From Prolixibacteraceae bacterium (GTDB lineage Bacteria; Bacteroidota; Bacteroidia; Bacteroidales; Prolixibacteraceae), in NCBI GenBank assembly GCA_019163175.1, contig JAFLKN010000067.1, forward strand, positions 1 to 64,000: a stretch of DNA of 64,000 nucleotides. The letters are read 5' to 3'. A model generated the notes under the pieces. That model worked only from the letters and a program-made list of their open reading frames with translations. It did not search any database and had not been told where the DNA came from. Positions 1 through 8,798 of this stretch are shown piece after piece (the first letter of the stretch is position 1; each line of letters starts with the position of its first letter). Both the position numbers and the translations under genes were made by a program.

Positions 1-1
1 C

Positions 2-913
2 CGCGAAACCCGACTGCAAATGTATGCTGAGCTGGAAAATCGTTTCCCTGAAACTACTATTGGCCGAATGAATGAAACCCCTGTTGATTTGCTGACCGGC
101 ACTTTCGGTGCTTCTGCGATTGCAGCCATTTACGGTGTACCAATCCGATATGATGAAGAACAATGGCCAACATCCGAACATCAGTATTTTTCTGAGGATG
201 AACTTGAAAAACTCTTTCCGCCAGATCTGGATCAAAACCCGTTTTTTCAGTCGCTGATGGAACAAGTTGACTGGATTGGATCGCAGGAAGGAAAAATAGT
301 TGGATTTATGAACTGGCAGGGCGTGCTGAATAACGCCCAGCGAATTCGGGGTCAGGAGTTGTTTATGGATTTTTATATGAATCCTGAGGCGGTGAAAAAC
401 CTGCTTGATTGTGTTTGCACGACCATGATTGGTGCGGCAAAAATCCTGCAGCAAAAACAGAGTGATAGCGGCATTGATTTTACCTTTTTTACGGTCAGCA
501 ATTGCCTGGTAAACATGCTTTCGCCTGAATTGTATGCCGAATTTATTTTGCCGTTCGACAGGAAAATTGCAGAATCATTTGACACAATTGGAATTCACAA
601 CTGTGCGTGGAGTGCAACTCCGTATCTCAACGATTATGCACAAGTACCCAAAGTAGGTTACATCGACATGGGAATGGATTCGGATTTGGAAAAGGCCAGA
701 AAACTTTTCCCCGAAACACGCCGCGCCATTATGTACACGCCAATGGATGTGGCCAATAAAACACCGGAACAAATTAGAAACGATATGGAATTGATTGCCA
801 AAAAATATGGCCCTTGCGATATTGTTGCTGCTGATATAGAACACGGAACACCCGACTCCAGAGTCCTCGATTTTATTAAAATCTGTAAGCTGATTTCTGA
901 AAAATATAAATAA
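2..913 (+). CDS. URO-D / cobamide methyltransferase-like protein, 5' truncated
   Basis: The frame is open from base 2 through the ATG at 20, so the gene starts left of the window. About 303 residues are visible against the usual 340-380 of the uroporphyrinogen decarboxylase superfamily (PF01208). His193-Asn-Cys195 and Cys266 (numbered from the ATG at 20) reproduce the H-x-C...C zinc-ligand pattern of the methyltransferases MtaA/MtbA, with similar spacing, which argues against a HemE decarboxylase. It lacks a visible signal peptide, so it is probably cytoplasmic. It lies 15 bp upstream of the next plus-strand gene and may be part of the same transcript. The role is inferred to be methyl-group transfer or demethylation; the substrate cannot be told from sequence. 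The family call is firm and the function tentative. Confidence 0.8.
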   Translation, partial: RETRLQMYAELENRFPETTIGRMNETPVDLLTGTFGASAIAAIYGVPIRYDEEQWPTSEHQYFSEDELEKLFPPDLDQNPFFQSLMEQVDWIGSQEGKIVGFMNWQGVLNNAQRIRGQELFMDFYMNPEAVKNLLDCVCTTMIGAAKILQQKQSDSGIDFTFFTVSNCLVNMLSPELYAEFILPFDRKIAESFDTIGIHNCAWSATPYLNDYAQVPKVGYIDMGMDSDLEKARKLFPETRRAIMYTPMDVANKTPEQIRNDMELIAKKYGPCDIVAADIEHGTPDSRVLDFIKICKLISEKYK

Positions 914-928
914 ATTAAACTGAACACG

Positions 929-3085
929 ATGAGCATAAAGAACCCAATCGCTGCAATACTGACTATCACATTTTTAAGTTATTGCATTCCTTCTGCTGGA
1001 CAAAATTTCCCCGGAATTCCAATCAACAGCTATTTTCAGGAAGTTAAAACTGACATTCAATTGCCTGACGAAGCCGGAAAGAATGTGGTGAAATTATTCA
1101 GCTTGAATAATAATCGGATAGCAGTAACTTCCAATGGCGTTTATATAAACCGTGATGGGAAATGGACCGGCAAAGCCTCCGGCTCAGACTGGCGGACTGC
1201 GGTCTTGGATGCGAAAAATGAAATCTGGCTGGCTTCTGTGAACGCCATTCAAATTGAAGGCGATGCAGCGAAAATTGAACTGCCTGAATATGCCCAAAAA
1301 GACACCATCCTTTGCCTGATGTGGGAGAATGATAAAACACTGCAAGTAGGCACAACAAAAGGCCTCCTGACTTATGACGGAACCTGGACATCAATTCCTT
1401 TTGCAAACGGGAAGCGTGTAAATTCGATCGCAAAAGACTCGAAAAATGATCTTTGGCTGGCCACTACCGATGGACTTTTACGTCGTGTTGAAGGGAAATG
1501 GCTCGACATGGATGAAACAATGATGGCGTATGGATTGAATCGCACCTACTTTACTCTGGAAAGCAGAAATGAGAAAGCTGAACTGCTTTTTGGCGGACTT
1601 TTCTCGGTTGGATGCATCGCCGAAAATGGTGACAACTGGATATTAAGAGGTGCTGATGGTCTTCCATATGGACCGATTACTACTATCAGGAGTTTTGCTG
1701 ATGAAATGTGGCTGGGAACCAGCAAAGGCGCCATCAAAAAAGATAAAACCTGGCACTATTACACTGGCAAACGCTGGATTCCGAACAACAAAGTGAATGA
1801 TATTCTGGTACTTGATCCACATACGGCATGGATTGCTACTCCGGAAGGAATCAGCCAGATTCAGGAAGTTGAAATGACCTTGGATCAAAAAGCCGCAGCG
1901 TTTGAAGAGCGAATTAAACTGCGCCACGATCGTTACGGAATGGTTAGCGGATCACACCTGACCACTCCGGGCGACCTTAGCACCAGTCAAACCCGAACCG
2001 ATGATAATGACGGACTTTGGACTTCCATCTATCTGGCGGCCGAATGTTACCGGTATGCGGTAACCAAAGATCCGGAGGCAAAGAAAAATGCAATCAAAGC
2101 TTATGAGGCCATGGAACGCCTGGAGACCATTACCGGAATTTCAGGATTTCCGGCCCGTTCGCTGGTAGCGGCCAATGAAAGTACCGGTGAAGGTGGCGAA
2201 TGGCACCTCACTGCCGATAAAAAATGGAAATGGAAAGGTGACACCAGTTCCGACGAAATGGTTGGGCACCTGTTTGCCTATCCCCTATTTTATGATCTGG
2301 TTGCTGAAGGAGCAATGAAAGAACGGGTAAAGAGCCTTGTTCAGCGAATTATGAATCACATTGTTGACAACAATTTCCATTTGATCGACATGGATGGAAA
2401 ACCAACCCGTTGGGCAGTATGGTCGCCTGATTCATTGAATTTCAAAACCAACTGGATGTACGAAAAAGGAATCAATTCGCTACAAATACTTTCATTCCTG
2501 AAAGCCGGTTATCATGTAACCAAAGACCCGAAATTTCAGGCTGCCTACCAAACGCTCGTGCAAAAACATCATTACGTTGAAAACATGATTCAGCAAAAAA
2601 ATTACGGACCATTCGACATTAATCACTCTGATGACGAACTGGCTTTCCTACCCTATTACACGCTGTTTCGATATGCGAATGATCATGAATTACTGCCATT
2701 CTACGAAAAAAGTATGCAACGAAGCTGGAATGTGGAGCAGGCTGACCGAATTCCGATCTGGAACATCATTGCCAGTTCAGCCTTGAAAAAAGATTGCGAC
2801 CTGAACACTGCACTGGAAGAACTTCAGCAAATTCCGATGGATTTGATTACCTGGCGGATGGAGAACATCCACCGCTGGGATTTACCCAAAGATCAGTTGG
2901 TCGACCGTTTTGGAAAAGCACAGGCGATAAGACCAATACCAACCCCGGAACGAGGAATTTCCAAATGGAATTACAATACCTATCAATACGATGCAGGAAC
3001 AAACGGATCGGGTGAAGATGATGGCGCCTACTTTTTGCTTCCCTACTGGATGGGCAGGTATCACGGATATTTTGTAGAAAAATAA
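929..3085 (+). CDS. secreted beta-propeller / alpha-alpha-toroid protein, copy 1
   Basis: A 718-residue protein with an N-terminal signal peptide (hydrophobic residues about 8-24). Residues about 30-315 carry repeated units ending in patterns such as LWLATTDGLL and MWLGTSKGA. These match the two-component-regulator propeller (Reg_prop) repeat. Residues about 335-718 are helix-rich and read like an alpha/alpha-toroid (six-hairpin glycosidase or lyase type), with acidic motifs DDNDGLW and SSDEMVGHLF as active-site candidates. No kinase, receiver or DNA-binding domain is present, so it is not a regulator despite the propeller type. It is the first of a tandem pair with the next gene. The product is predicted to be extracytoplasmic; I infer a carbohydrate-active role from the fold and neighbours, but I cannot assign a known family. 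Confidence 0.75.
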   Translation: MSIKNPIAAILTITFLSYCIPSAGQNFPGIPINSYFQEVKTDIQLPDEAGKNVVKLFSLNNNRIAVTSNGVYINRDGKWTGKASGSDWRTAVLDAKNEIWLASVNAIQIEGDAAKIELPEYAQKDTILCLMWENDKTLQVGTTKGLLTYDGTWTSIPFANGKRVNSIAKDSKNDLWLATTDGLLRRVEGKWLDMDETMMAYGLNRTYFTLESRNEKAELLFGGLFSVGCIAENGDNWILRGADGLPYGPITTIRSFADEMWLGTSKGAIKKDKTWHYYTGKRWIPNNKVNDILVLDPHTAWIATPEGISQIQEVEMTLDQKAAAFEERIKLRHDRYGMVSGSHLTTPGDLSTSQTRTDDNDGLWTSIYLAAECYRYAVTKDPEAKKNAIKAYEAMERLETITGISGFPARSLVAANESTGEGGEWHLTADKKWKWKGDTSSDEMVGHLFAYPLFYDLVAEGAMKERVKSLVQRIMNHIVDNNFHLIDMDGKPTRWAVWSPDSLNFKTNWMYEKGINSLQILSFLKAGYHVTKDPKFQAAYQTLVQKHHYVENMIQQKNYGPFDINHSDDELAFLPYYTLFRYANDHELLPFYEKSMQRSWNVEQADRIPIWNIIASSALKKDCDLNTALEELQQIPMDLITWRMENIHRWDLPKDQLVDRFGKAQAIRPIPTPERGISKWNYNTYQYDAGTNGSGEDDGAYFLLPYWMGRYHGYFVEK

Positions 3086-3093
3086 CAAATCGT

Positions 3094-3101
3094 AAAGGAG
3101 G
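3094..3101 (+). promoter_or_regulatory. strong Shine-Dalgarno site
   Basis: AAAGGAGG ends 8 nt before the ATG at 3110. This is a near-perfect anti-16S match and unusual for Bacteroidota, most of whose genes, including the others inspected here, lack one. It supports the 3110 start and may raise translation of the second propeller-toroid copy relative to the first. Confidence 0.6.
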
Positions 3102-3109
3102 ATTTTTAA

Positions 3110-5278
3110 ATGCATGCAATTAAGGCAAGAGCAATTTTATTCATCACTTTCTTTTTAACCGGTAGCTTGATTTCAAAAGCTCAGCTTATTCCTACCATTC
3201 AATCGGGACCTTATTTTCAGGAAATAAAAACTGAAATTAGTTTGCCTACGCAAGCCGGGAAGAATGTAATCAAGCTGTTTAAAACGCAGAACACTCTGAT
3301 CGCAGTCACTTCAAACGGAGTTTTTAAATACAACGAAGGGAAATGGAGCGGGAAAGCTTTTGGCTCTGATTGGCAAACTGCGACATTTGACTCCAAAGGC
3401 GAAATATGGCTGGCATCGGCTCAATTTATTCAAAAAAATGGTGATGCAAAACAGATTAACTTACCTGATTTTGCTCAGAAAGACACCATCATCTGCCTGA
3501 TGTGGGAAAACGACAAAACGCTGCAGGTCGGAACTACAATAGGCTTGCTTACTTATGACGGTGAATGGAAAGTCGTTTCTTTTGCAAAAGGCAAACGAGT
3601 AAATTCCTTGACGAAAGACCAGAAGGGTGAGCTCTGGATCGCCACAGCTGACGGACTTTTGAGAAGAGGGTCAGGAAAATGGGTGAACTTGGACGACAAC
3701 CTGATGGCTTATGGTTTGAAGCGACACTATTTTGCGTTGGAAAGCCATCAGGATAAAGTGCTTTTCAGCGGACTTTTTGCAGTTGGCTGCATTGCTGAAG
3801 ATGGAAACAACTGGCTTTTGACCGGGGCAGATGGCTTGCCATACGGCCCAGCTACTTCTATTTGCATTTCAGGAGAAAATATGTGGCTGGGCACTGCCCG
3901 TGGGGCTATCAAAAAAGACCAAAACTGGCACTATTACAACGGAAAACGTTGGTTGCCCAGCAATAAAGTCAAAGATATTTTACCCGTCGACGAACATACC
4001 ACCTGGATTGCTACTTCGGACGGAATCAGCCAAATTCAGGAGGTAGAAATGACTTTAGAGCAAAAAGCAGTTGCTTTCGAAGAACGAATTAAATTGCGTC
4101 ACGATCGTCATGGTTTGGTAAGTCCATCTAAACTTAAAAATCCGGGTGACTTATCGACCAGCAGAACGGTCAACAACGACAACGACGGACTTTGGACTTC
4201 GATCTATCTGGCTGCCGAATGCTACCGGTATGCTGTAACCAAAGATCCGGAGGCCAGAAATAGTGCCATGAAAACGTACGAAGCCATGGAACGACTGGAG
4301 ACTGTTACCGGAATATCTGGATTAGCAGCCCGTTCATTTGCTGCGGCAACCGACAGCGTTACCCAATCGCGTTCACCTCATTCGAAAAAGTGGCACCCTT
4401 CGCCCGACGGAAAATGGCAATGGCTGGATGATGTGAGTTCGGATGAAACTGTTGGACACCTGTTTTCTGTTTCGCTTTTTTATGATCTGGTAGCTGATAA
4501 CGAAATGAAAATACGGGTTAAAGGCTTAGTTGAGCGCATCATGAATCACATCATTGACAACAATTTTCAGATCATTGATCTGGATGGAAAGCCCACCAAA
4601 TGGGCTATATGGAATCCTGATTCGCTCAATCACAACGACAACTGGGCATACGAACGCGGCTTGAATTCGTTGCAAATTCTGTCGTTCCTGAAAACCGCCG
4701 TTTACATCACCGGAAATCCAAAGTTCGAAAAAGCTTATCGCACCCTGATCGAAAAACATGGATATGCTGAAAATGCGCTTCAGGCCAAAAAGTATGCGCC
4801 TTTCGAAAACAGTCACTCCGATGATTTACTGGCCTATCTTCCTTATTATTGCCTGATCAGGTATGCCAAAACGGATCAATTTTTTCCTGTTTATACCAAA
4901 AGTTTGCAACGAAGCTGGGATGTCGCTCAACAAGATCGTATTCCGTTATGGAACATCATTGCCAGTGCCGGATTGAAAAAAGATTGTGATTTGAGGTATG
5001 CGCTGGAAGAACTTCAGCTGATTCCGATGGACATGATTTCATGGAAAATGGAGAACAGTCACCGCTGGGATTTGCCTCAGAACCCGCTTTTAGGAAGATT
5101 CAGAGGGATACAGTCGGTAAAACCAATTCCAACTCCTGAAGGTGGTATCTCAAAATGGAATACCAATCCCCATCAATACGATACCGGCGATAATGGCTCG
5201 ACCGAAGACGACGGCGCCTATTTTTTACTTCCATACTGGATGGGCAGGTATCACGGGTATTTCGTTGAAAAATATTAA
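3110..5278 (+). CDS. secreted beta-propeller / alpha-alpha-toroid protein, copy 2
   Basis: A 722-residue paralog of the preceding gene, colinear along the whole length and clearly highly similar; long stretches of both the propeller and the toroid match. It has a signal peptide (about residues 8-25, cut near SKAQ), a Reg_prop-like propeller (about 35-320) and a toroid (about 340-722). DNDGLW, SSDETVGHLF, the HRWDLP segment and the EDDGAYFLLPYWMG ending are all conserved. The main differences are a short insertion near residues 415-430 and altered loops, as expected for duplicated enzymes that have diverged in specificity. It starts 24 bp after copy 1 behind a strong Shine-Dalgarno. The molecular function is unknown. 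Confidence 0.75.
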   Translation: MHAIKARAILFITFFLTGSLISKAQLIPTIQSGPYFQEIKTEISLPTQAGKNVIKLFKTQNTLIAVTSNGVFKYNEGKWSGKAFGSDWQTATFDSKGEIWLASAQFIQKNGDAKQINLPDFAQKDTIICLMWENDKTLQVGTTIGLLTYDGEWKVVSFAKGKRVNSLTKDQKGELWIATADGLLRRGSGKWVNLDDNLMAYGLKRHYFALESHQDKVLFSGLFAVGCIAEDGNNWLLTGADGLPYGPATSICISGENMWLGTARGAIKKDQNWHYYNGKRWLPSNKVKDILPVDEHTTWIATSDGISQIQEVEMTLEQKAVAFEERIKLRHDRHGLVSPSKLKNPGDLSTSRTVNNDNDGLWTSIYLAAECYRYAVTKDPEARNSAMKTYEAMERLETVTGISGLAARSFAAATDSVTQSRSPHSKKWHPSPDGKWQWLDDVSSDETVGHLFSVSLFYDLVADNEMKIRVKGLVERIMNHIIDNNFQIIDLDGKPTKWAIWNPDSLNHNDNWAYERGLNSLQILSFLKTAVYITGNPKFEKAYRTLIEKHGYAENALQAKKYAPFENSHSDDLLAYLPYYCLIRYAKTDQFFPVYTKSLQRSWDVAQQDRIPLWNIIASAGLKKDCDLRYALEELQLIPMDMISWKMENSHRWDLPQNPLLGRFRGIQSVKPIPTPEGGISKWNTNPHQYDTGDNGSTEDDGAYFLLPYWMGRYHGYFVEKY

Positions 5279-5365
5279 TATTTGATTAAACGATAGTTGG
5301 TTTTTTGTGATCGGTTAACTTTGGCCAAACTAAACCTAATCCAATTTGGGTTTATTAAACTATTT

Positions 5366-7390
5366 ATGACAAAGTACAACATACTTATTATCCTTTTAGC
5401 ATTTAGCATTTATGCCAAAGGTCAGGCTGATAGCATGACAGTTATTTCAATTCAGGAGGTAATTATTACTTCGCAGCGTGTTCCTCAAAAAGAGGCAGTT
5501 ATTCCATACAGTGTAACGTCCATCGGCCGGAAAGAAATGGATAATTTCAATCCTCGAACAACGCCAGAAGCACTGATGAGCACCAACGGAGTATTCGTTC
5601 AAAAAACCAATCATGGTGGTGGGTCGCCTTATATTCGGGGACTGACCGGAAACCAGACCTTGCTTTTGATTGACGGTATCCGGCTTAATAATTCGATTTA
5701 CCGCTATGGACCAAACCAATACCTGAATACGATTGATCCATTTTCGATTGATAAAATCGAAGTAGTCAAAGGAACCGGGTCGGTACAATATGGTTCGGAT
5801 GCCATAGGTGGAGCATTGCAGGTATTCACCAAAGAACTTGTTTTGAATAAAGAAAGTAAGGAATTTCATGGGAATGTATTGGGAAAATATATGACTGGCG
5901 ACATGGAAAAAACAGGTCGGGCTGAACTTCAATACAGTTCGCAAAAACTGGCTGCCTTTGTGGGAGGAACTTATCGCGATTTTGGTGATCTCATCGGTGG
6001 AAGAAATACCGGAAAGCAAAGTCCTTCAGGCTATAATGAATATGCCTTTGACAGCAAAATTGCACTTGCCTTAAAAGATAACATCCAGCTTACTTTGGCC
6101 AATCAATTCCTTCGTCAGGAACATGTGCCTGTTTATCACAAAGTGAAACTCGAAAACTATATGCTGAATGAATTTGATCCGCAACAACGCATGCTCACTT
6201 ATGCCCGGCTGAAAATTCAGGGACGCCAGAAACTATTCAATCAGGTAAAACTCATTGCTTCGTGGCAACAAGGCATTGAAGGACGCAGTTTTCAAAAGAA
6301 CAGCAGTTCCACACTGACCAGGGAAAGAGACGAAATAAATACACTCGGGTTCACTGCCGATGTCAGTTCCAGATTGAGCAACAAATGGACAGCAAATTCA
6401 GGAATCGAGATATATCACGATCAGGTGGGCAGCACAAAAGCTGACATTTCAGATTCCGGCAATGGCTCGTCCACAACAAAAAGAGGTTTATATCCTGACG
6501 ATTCAAAATACAGTAGTTATTCCATCTATACCTTGCATCGTCTCGATTGGGGAAATTGGATTTTCGATGGCGGAGTCCGCTTTAATGCCTTTCAGATTAA
6601 TATTAGCGATGCAACTCTTGGCGAGGTGAAAATTTCGCCTGAAGCGTTGGTATTCAATGCATCAGCGATGTATAATTTCAGTCAGGCTCATCACGTTTAT
6701 ACCACATTCAGCAGTGGATTCCGTGCTCCAAACATCGACGACATGGGCACTTTGGGCATAGTCGATTTCCGCTATGAAGTTCCGGCGTATGACTTGAAAC
6801 CCGAAAAATCTCAAAACTACGAACTGGGTTACAAACTAAGTCTTCCCAAATTTTCAGGAACCGTTGCAGCTTATTACATGGATCTCAATCAATTGATTAC
6901 TCGCGTAAAAGTTGATGGGCAAATGATTGACGGATATCAGGTGTACAAAAAAGAGAATGTGGAAGAAGCCTATATTCAGGGCTTGGAGACCACAGCGAAA
7001 TGGAAACCTCTTTCAGCTTTCGAAATCAACGGCGGAGTTTCATACACCTATGGACAAAGCATCACTAAAAATGAGCCATTGAGAAGAATCCCGCCATTAA
7101 ACGGAAGACTGGCCGGAACATATTCAGTGAAGAAATTCGTTACCACTGCAGAATTTTTATTTGCAAGCAAGCAAGACCGGCTGGCTGCAGGCGACAAAAG
7201 CGACAACCGTATTCCGGCTGGCGGAACTCCCGGCTGGCAGGTAGTCAACCTTTTTGCCGGTTATCAGCTGGCTTCAGTAAAATTCAATCTAGGCCTTCAG
7301 AACTTATTCAACGAAGATTACCGGACACATGGGTCAGGCATCAACGGAGTTGGAAGGAGCACTTTTCTTTCAATTAATTACGCATTTTAA
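5366..7390 (+). CDS. TonB-dependent outer-membrane receptor (non-SusC type)
   Basis: The start is set at ATG 5366, where a normal signal peptide begins (MTKYNILIILL, cut near AKGQ); the open frame extends to 5297 but encodes no signal there. The protein has 674 residues. A TonB-box-like segment (IQEVIIT) is followed by a plug domain with the typical PYIRGLTGNQTLLLIDGIRL and KIEVVKGTGSVQYGSDAIGG-type motifs. A beta-barrel then ends in an aromatic residue (NYAF). The carboxypeptidase-D-like N-terminal domain of SusC is absent and no SusD follows, so it belongs to the BtuB/CirA/FepA-like group. It probably imports the product of the neighbouring enzymes, or a cofactor such as a corrinoid or chelate. 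The ligand is unknown. Confidence 0.9.
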   Translation: MTKYNILIILLAFSIYAKGQADSMTVISIQEVIITSQRVPQKEAVIPYSVTSIGRKEMDNFNPRTTPEALMSTNGVFVQKTNHGGGSPYIRGLTGNQTLLLIDGIRLNNSIYRYGPNQYLNTIDPFSIDKIEVVKGTGSVQYGSDAIGGALQVFTKELVLNKESKEFHGNVLGKYMTGDMEKTGRAELQYSSQKLAAFVGGTYRDFGDLIGGRNTGKQSPSGYNEYAFDSKIALALKDNIQLTLANQFLRQEHVPVYHKVKLENYMLNEFDPQQRMLTYARLKIQGRQKLFNQVKLIASWQQGIEGRSFQKNSSSTLTRERDEINTLGFTADVSSRLSNKWTANSGIEIYHDQVGSTKADISDSGNGSSTTKRGLYPDDSKYSSYSIYTLHRLDWGNWIFDGGVRFNAFQINISDATLGEVKISPEALVFNASAMYNFSQAHHVYTTFSSGFRAPNIDDMGTLGIVDFRYEVPAYDLKPEKSQNYELGYKLSLPKFSGTVAAYYMDLNQLITRVKVDGQMIDGYQVYKKENVEEAYIQGLETTAKWKPLSAFEINGGVSYTYGQSITKNEPLRRIPPLNGRLAGTYSVKKFVTTAEFLFASKQDRLAAGDKSDNRIPAGGTPGWQVVNLFAGYQLASVKFNLGLQNLFNEDYRTHGSGINGVGRSTFLSINYAF

Positions 7391-7414
7391 CTTTTCACCG
7401 ACTGAATCTAAGCT

Positions 7415-8779
7415 ATGACAGTACAAATTAAGCTATTACCAATCTTACTTTTTATTATTCTTTTTTCGGGATTTGCAAAGGCGGCAACAAAAAAATACGA
7501 GTCGTCAAAAGACACTCTGGTTCTGGAACAGATATTTCCATTTCAGCAGCAACACTGCCACGGAAGTACCATCGTTGAATTGCCCAACAAAGATTTACTG
7601 GCAGCCTGGTTTCAGGGAAGTGGTGAGCGCACTTCGGATGATGTGGCTATTAAAGGTGCCAGATACAATCATCGCACGCGCCAATGGGGTGAACCCTTTG
7701 TTATGGCCGATGTTCCCGGGTTTCCGGATATCAATCCGGTTTTGTTCATCGACAGCAAATCAAGACTGTGGCTGAGCTGGTACACCGTAATGGCTTACCA
7801 ATGGAGTACTTCACTACTCAAGTACAGAATCAGTGAGGATTATATGCAAAAGAAAGGTGCTCCGGTCTGGAAATGGCAGGATGTATTACATGTAAAACCA
7901 GATGGACAGCCAACCAATGGAATTGGCGAAAAAGATCCCTTTGTTGAGATATTGACCAAAAAATTTGACGATTATTTCAGTTATCTGGCTGAGAGTGGAC
8001 AGTTGCAGGCCATCGGTGAGAAAGCTGCTATTAAGGAAAAGTTGGAAATGGCCAGAAAATTTTATTTGGATATTGCCAAAGGAAAAAACCTGGTCAGTGA
8101 CGGAACCGACACCAACGAAGCCGGAGAAAAAGTAAAGAAACAACTAGGATATCCGTTGATGCGGCGGATTGGCTGGCAAACCCGAAACAAACCAATTTTT
8201 ATTGGAAACCGAATGTTGCTCCCACTTTACTCTGACGGATTAAACCTTTCACTGATTGCCATTACCGATGATTTGGGCGAAACCTGGAAATTCAGCGAAC
8301 CTATTTTAGGCGGTGGTGCCATTCAACCCACCTTGGCTGTGAACAAAGACGGTTCGATCACCATGCTGATGCGCGACAATGGTCCGGCTCCAAAAAGATT
8401 GATGAAAAGTGTTTCGAAAGACGGCGGATTGACCTGGAGTTCGGTGGTGGATACCGACATTCCAAATCCTGGAACTGCTGCCGACGTGGTGGTGCTTCAA
8501 AGCGGAAACTGGGCTTTGGTGCACAACGACATTGAAGATGGTCGTCACCGGATGTCAGTCTGGCTTTCGGAAGATGAAGGGAAAACATGGCCTTTCCGGA
8601 AGATTATCGTGAATGGCGAACCAAACAGCGCAGTCAGAGGACATTATCCGGCTATTATTCAGGGAAAAGACGGCATGATTCATCTTTCGTACACGAACCA
8701 AATTGCGGGTCCAAAAGGAGAACCAGACCTGAAAAATATTGTCCACGCTGTGTTTTCAGAGAACTGGTTAAAGCATTGA
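7415..8779 (+). CDS. BNR-repeat (sialidase-fold) secreted protein
   Basis: A 454-residue exported protein (signal to about residue 24). It carries three Asp-box motifs of the S/T-x-D-x-G-x-T-W type, at about residues 284-291 (DDLGETW), 334-341 (KDGGLTW) and 385-392 (EDEGKTW), which mark the BNR_2 six-bladed propeller. The conserved opening HCHGSTIVEL and an RGHYPAI segment are typical of the family. No F/Y-R-I-P motif of true sialidases is visible, so a sialidase name would be misleading. It lies 24 bp after the TonB receptor and 19 bp before a second propeller enzyme, in one probable transcript. It is likely a glycan-acting hydrolase or lyase of unknown specificity. Confidence 0.8.
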   Translation: MTVQIKLLPILLFIILFSGFAKAATKKYESSKDTLVLEQIFPFQQQHCHGSTIVELPNKDLLAAWFQGSGERTSDDVAIKGARYNHRTRQWGEPFVMADVPGFPDINPVLFIDSKSRLWLSWYTVMAYQWSTSLLKYRISEDYMQKKGAPVWKWQDVLHVKPDGQPTNGIGEKDPFVEILTKKFDDYFSYLAESGQLQAIGEKAAIKEKLEMARKFYLDIAKGKNLVSDGTDTNEAGEKVKKQLGYPLMRRIGWQTRNKPIFIGNRMLLPLYSDGLNLSLIAITDDLGETWKFSEPILGGGAIQPTLAVNKDGSITMLMRDNGPAPKRLMKSVSKDGGLTWSSVVDTDIPNPGTAADVVVLQSGNWALVHNDIEDGRHRMSVWLSEDEGKTWPFRKIIVNGEPNSAVRGHYPAIIQGKDGMIHLSYTNQIAGPKGEPDLKNIVHAVFSENWLKH

Positions 8780-8798
8780 AACTATTAAACTTTGAAAC

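Noticed and set aside
929-5278. Two-component regulators
   Set aside because: The propeller repeats resemble those of hybrid sensors, but there is no kinase, receiver or DNA-binding domain, and both proteins are exported.
5447-6019. 190-residue open frame antisense to the TonB receptor
   Set aside because: It lies wholly opposite a clear receptor gene, has no recognisable domain or signal and mirrors the receptor's codon pattern, so it is a shadow.
5366-7390. SusC homolog
   Set aside because: It lacks the carboxypeptidase-D-like N-terminal domain and a following SusD, and is much shorter than SusC.
7415-8779. True sialidase
   Set aside because: Asp boxes are present, but the Arg-containing F/Y-R-I-P motif is not seen and no sialic-acid genes adjoin.
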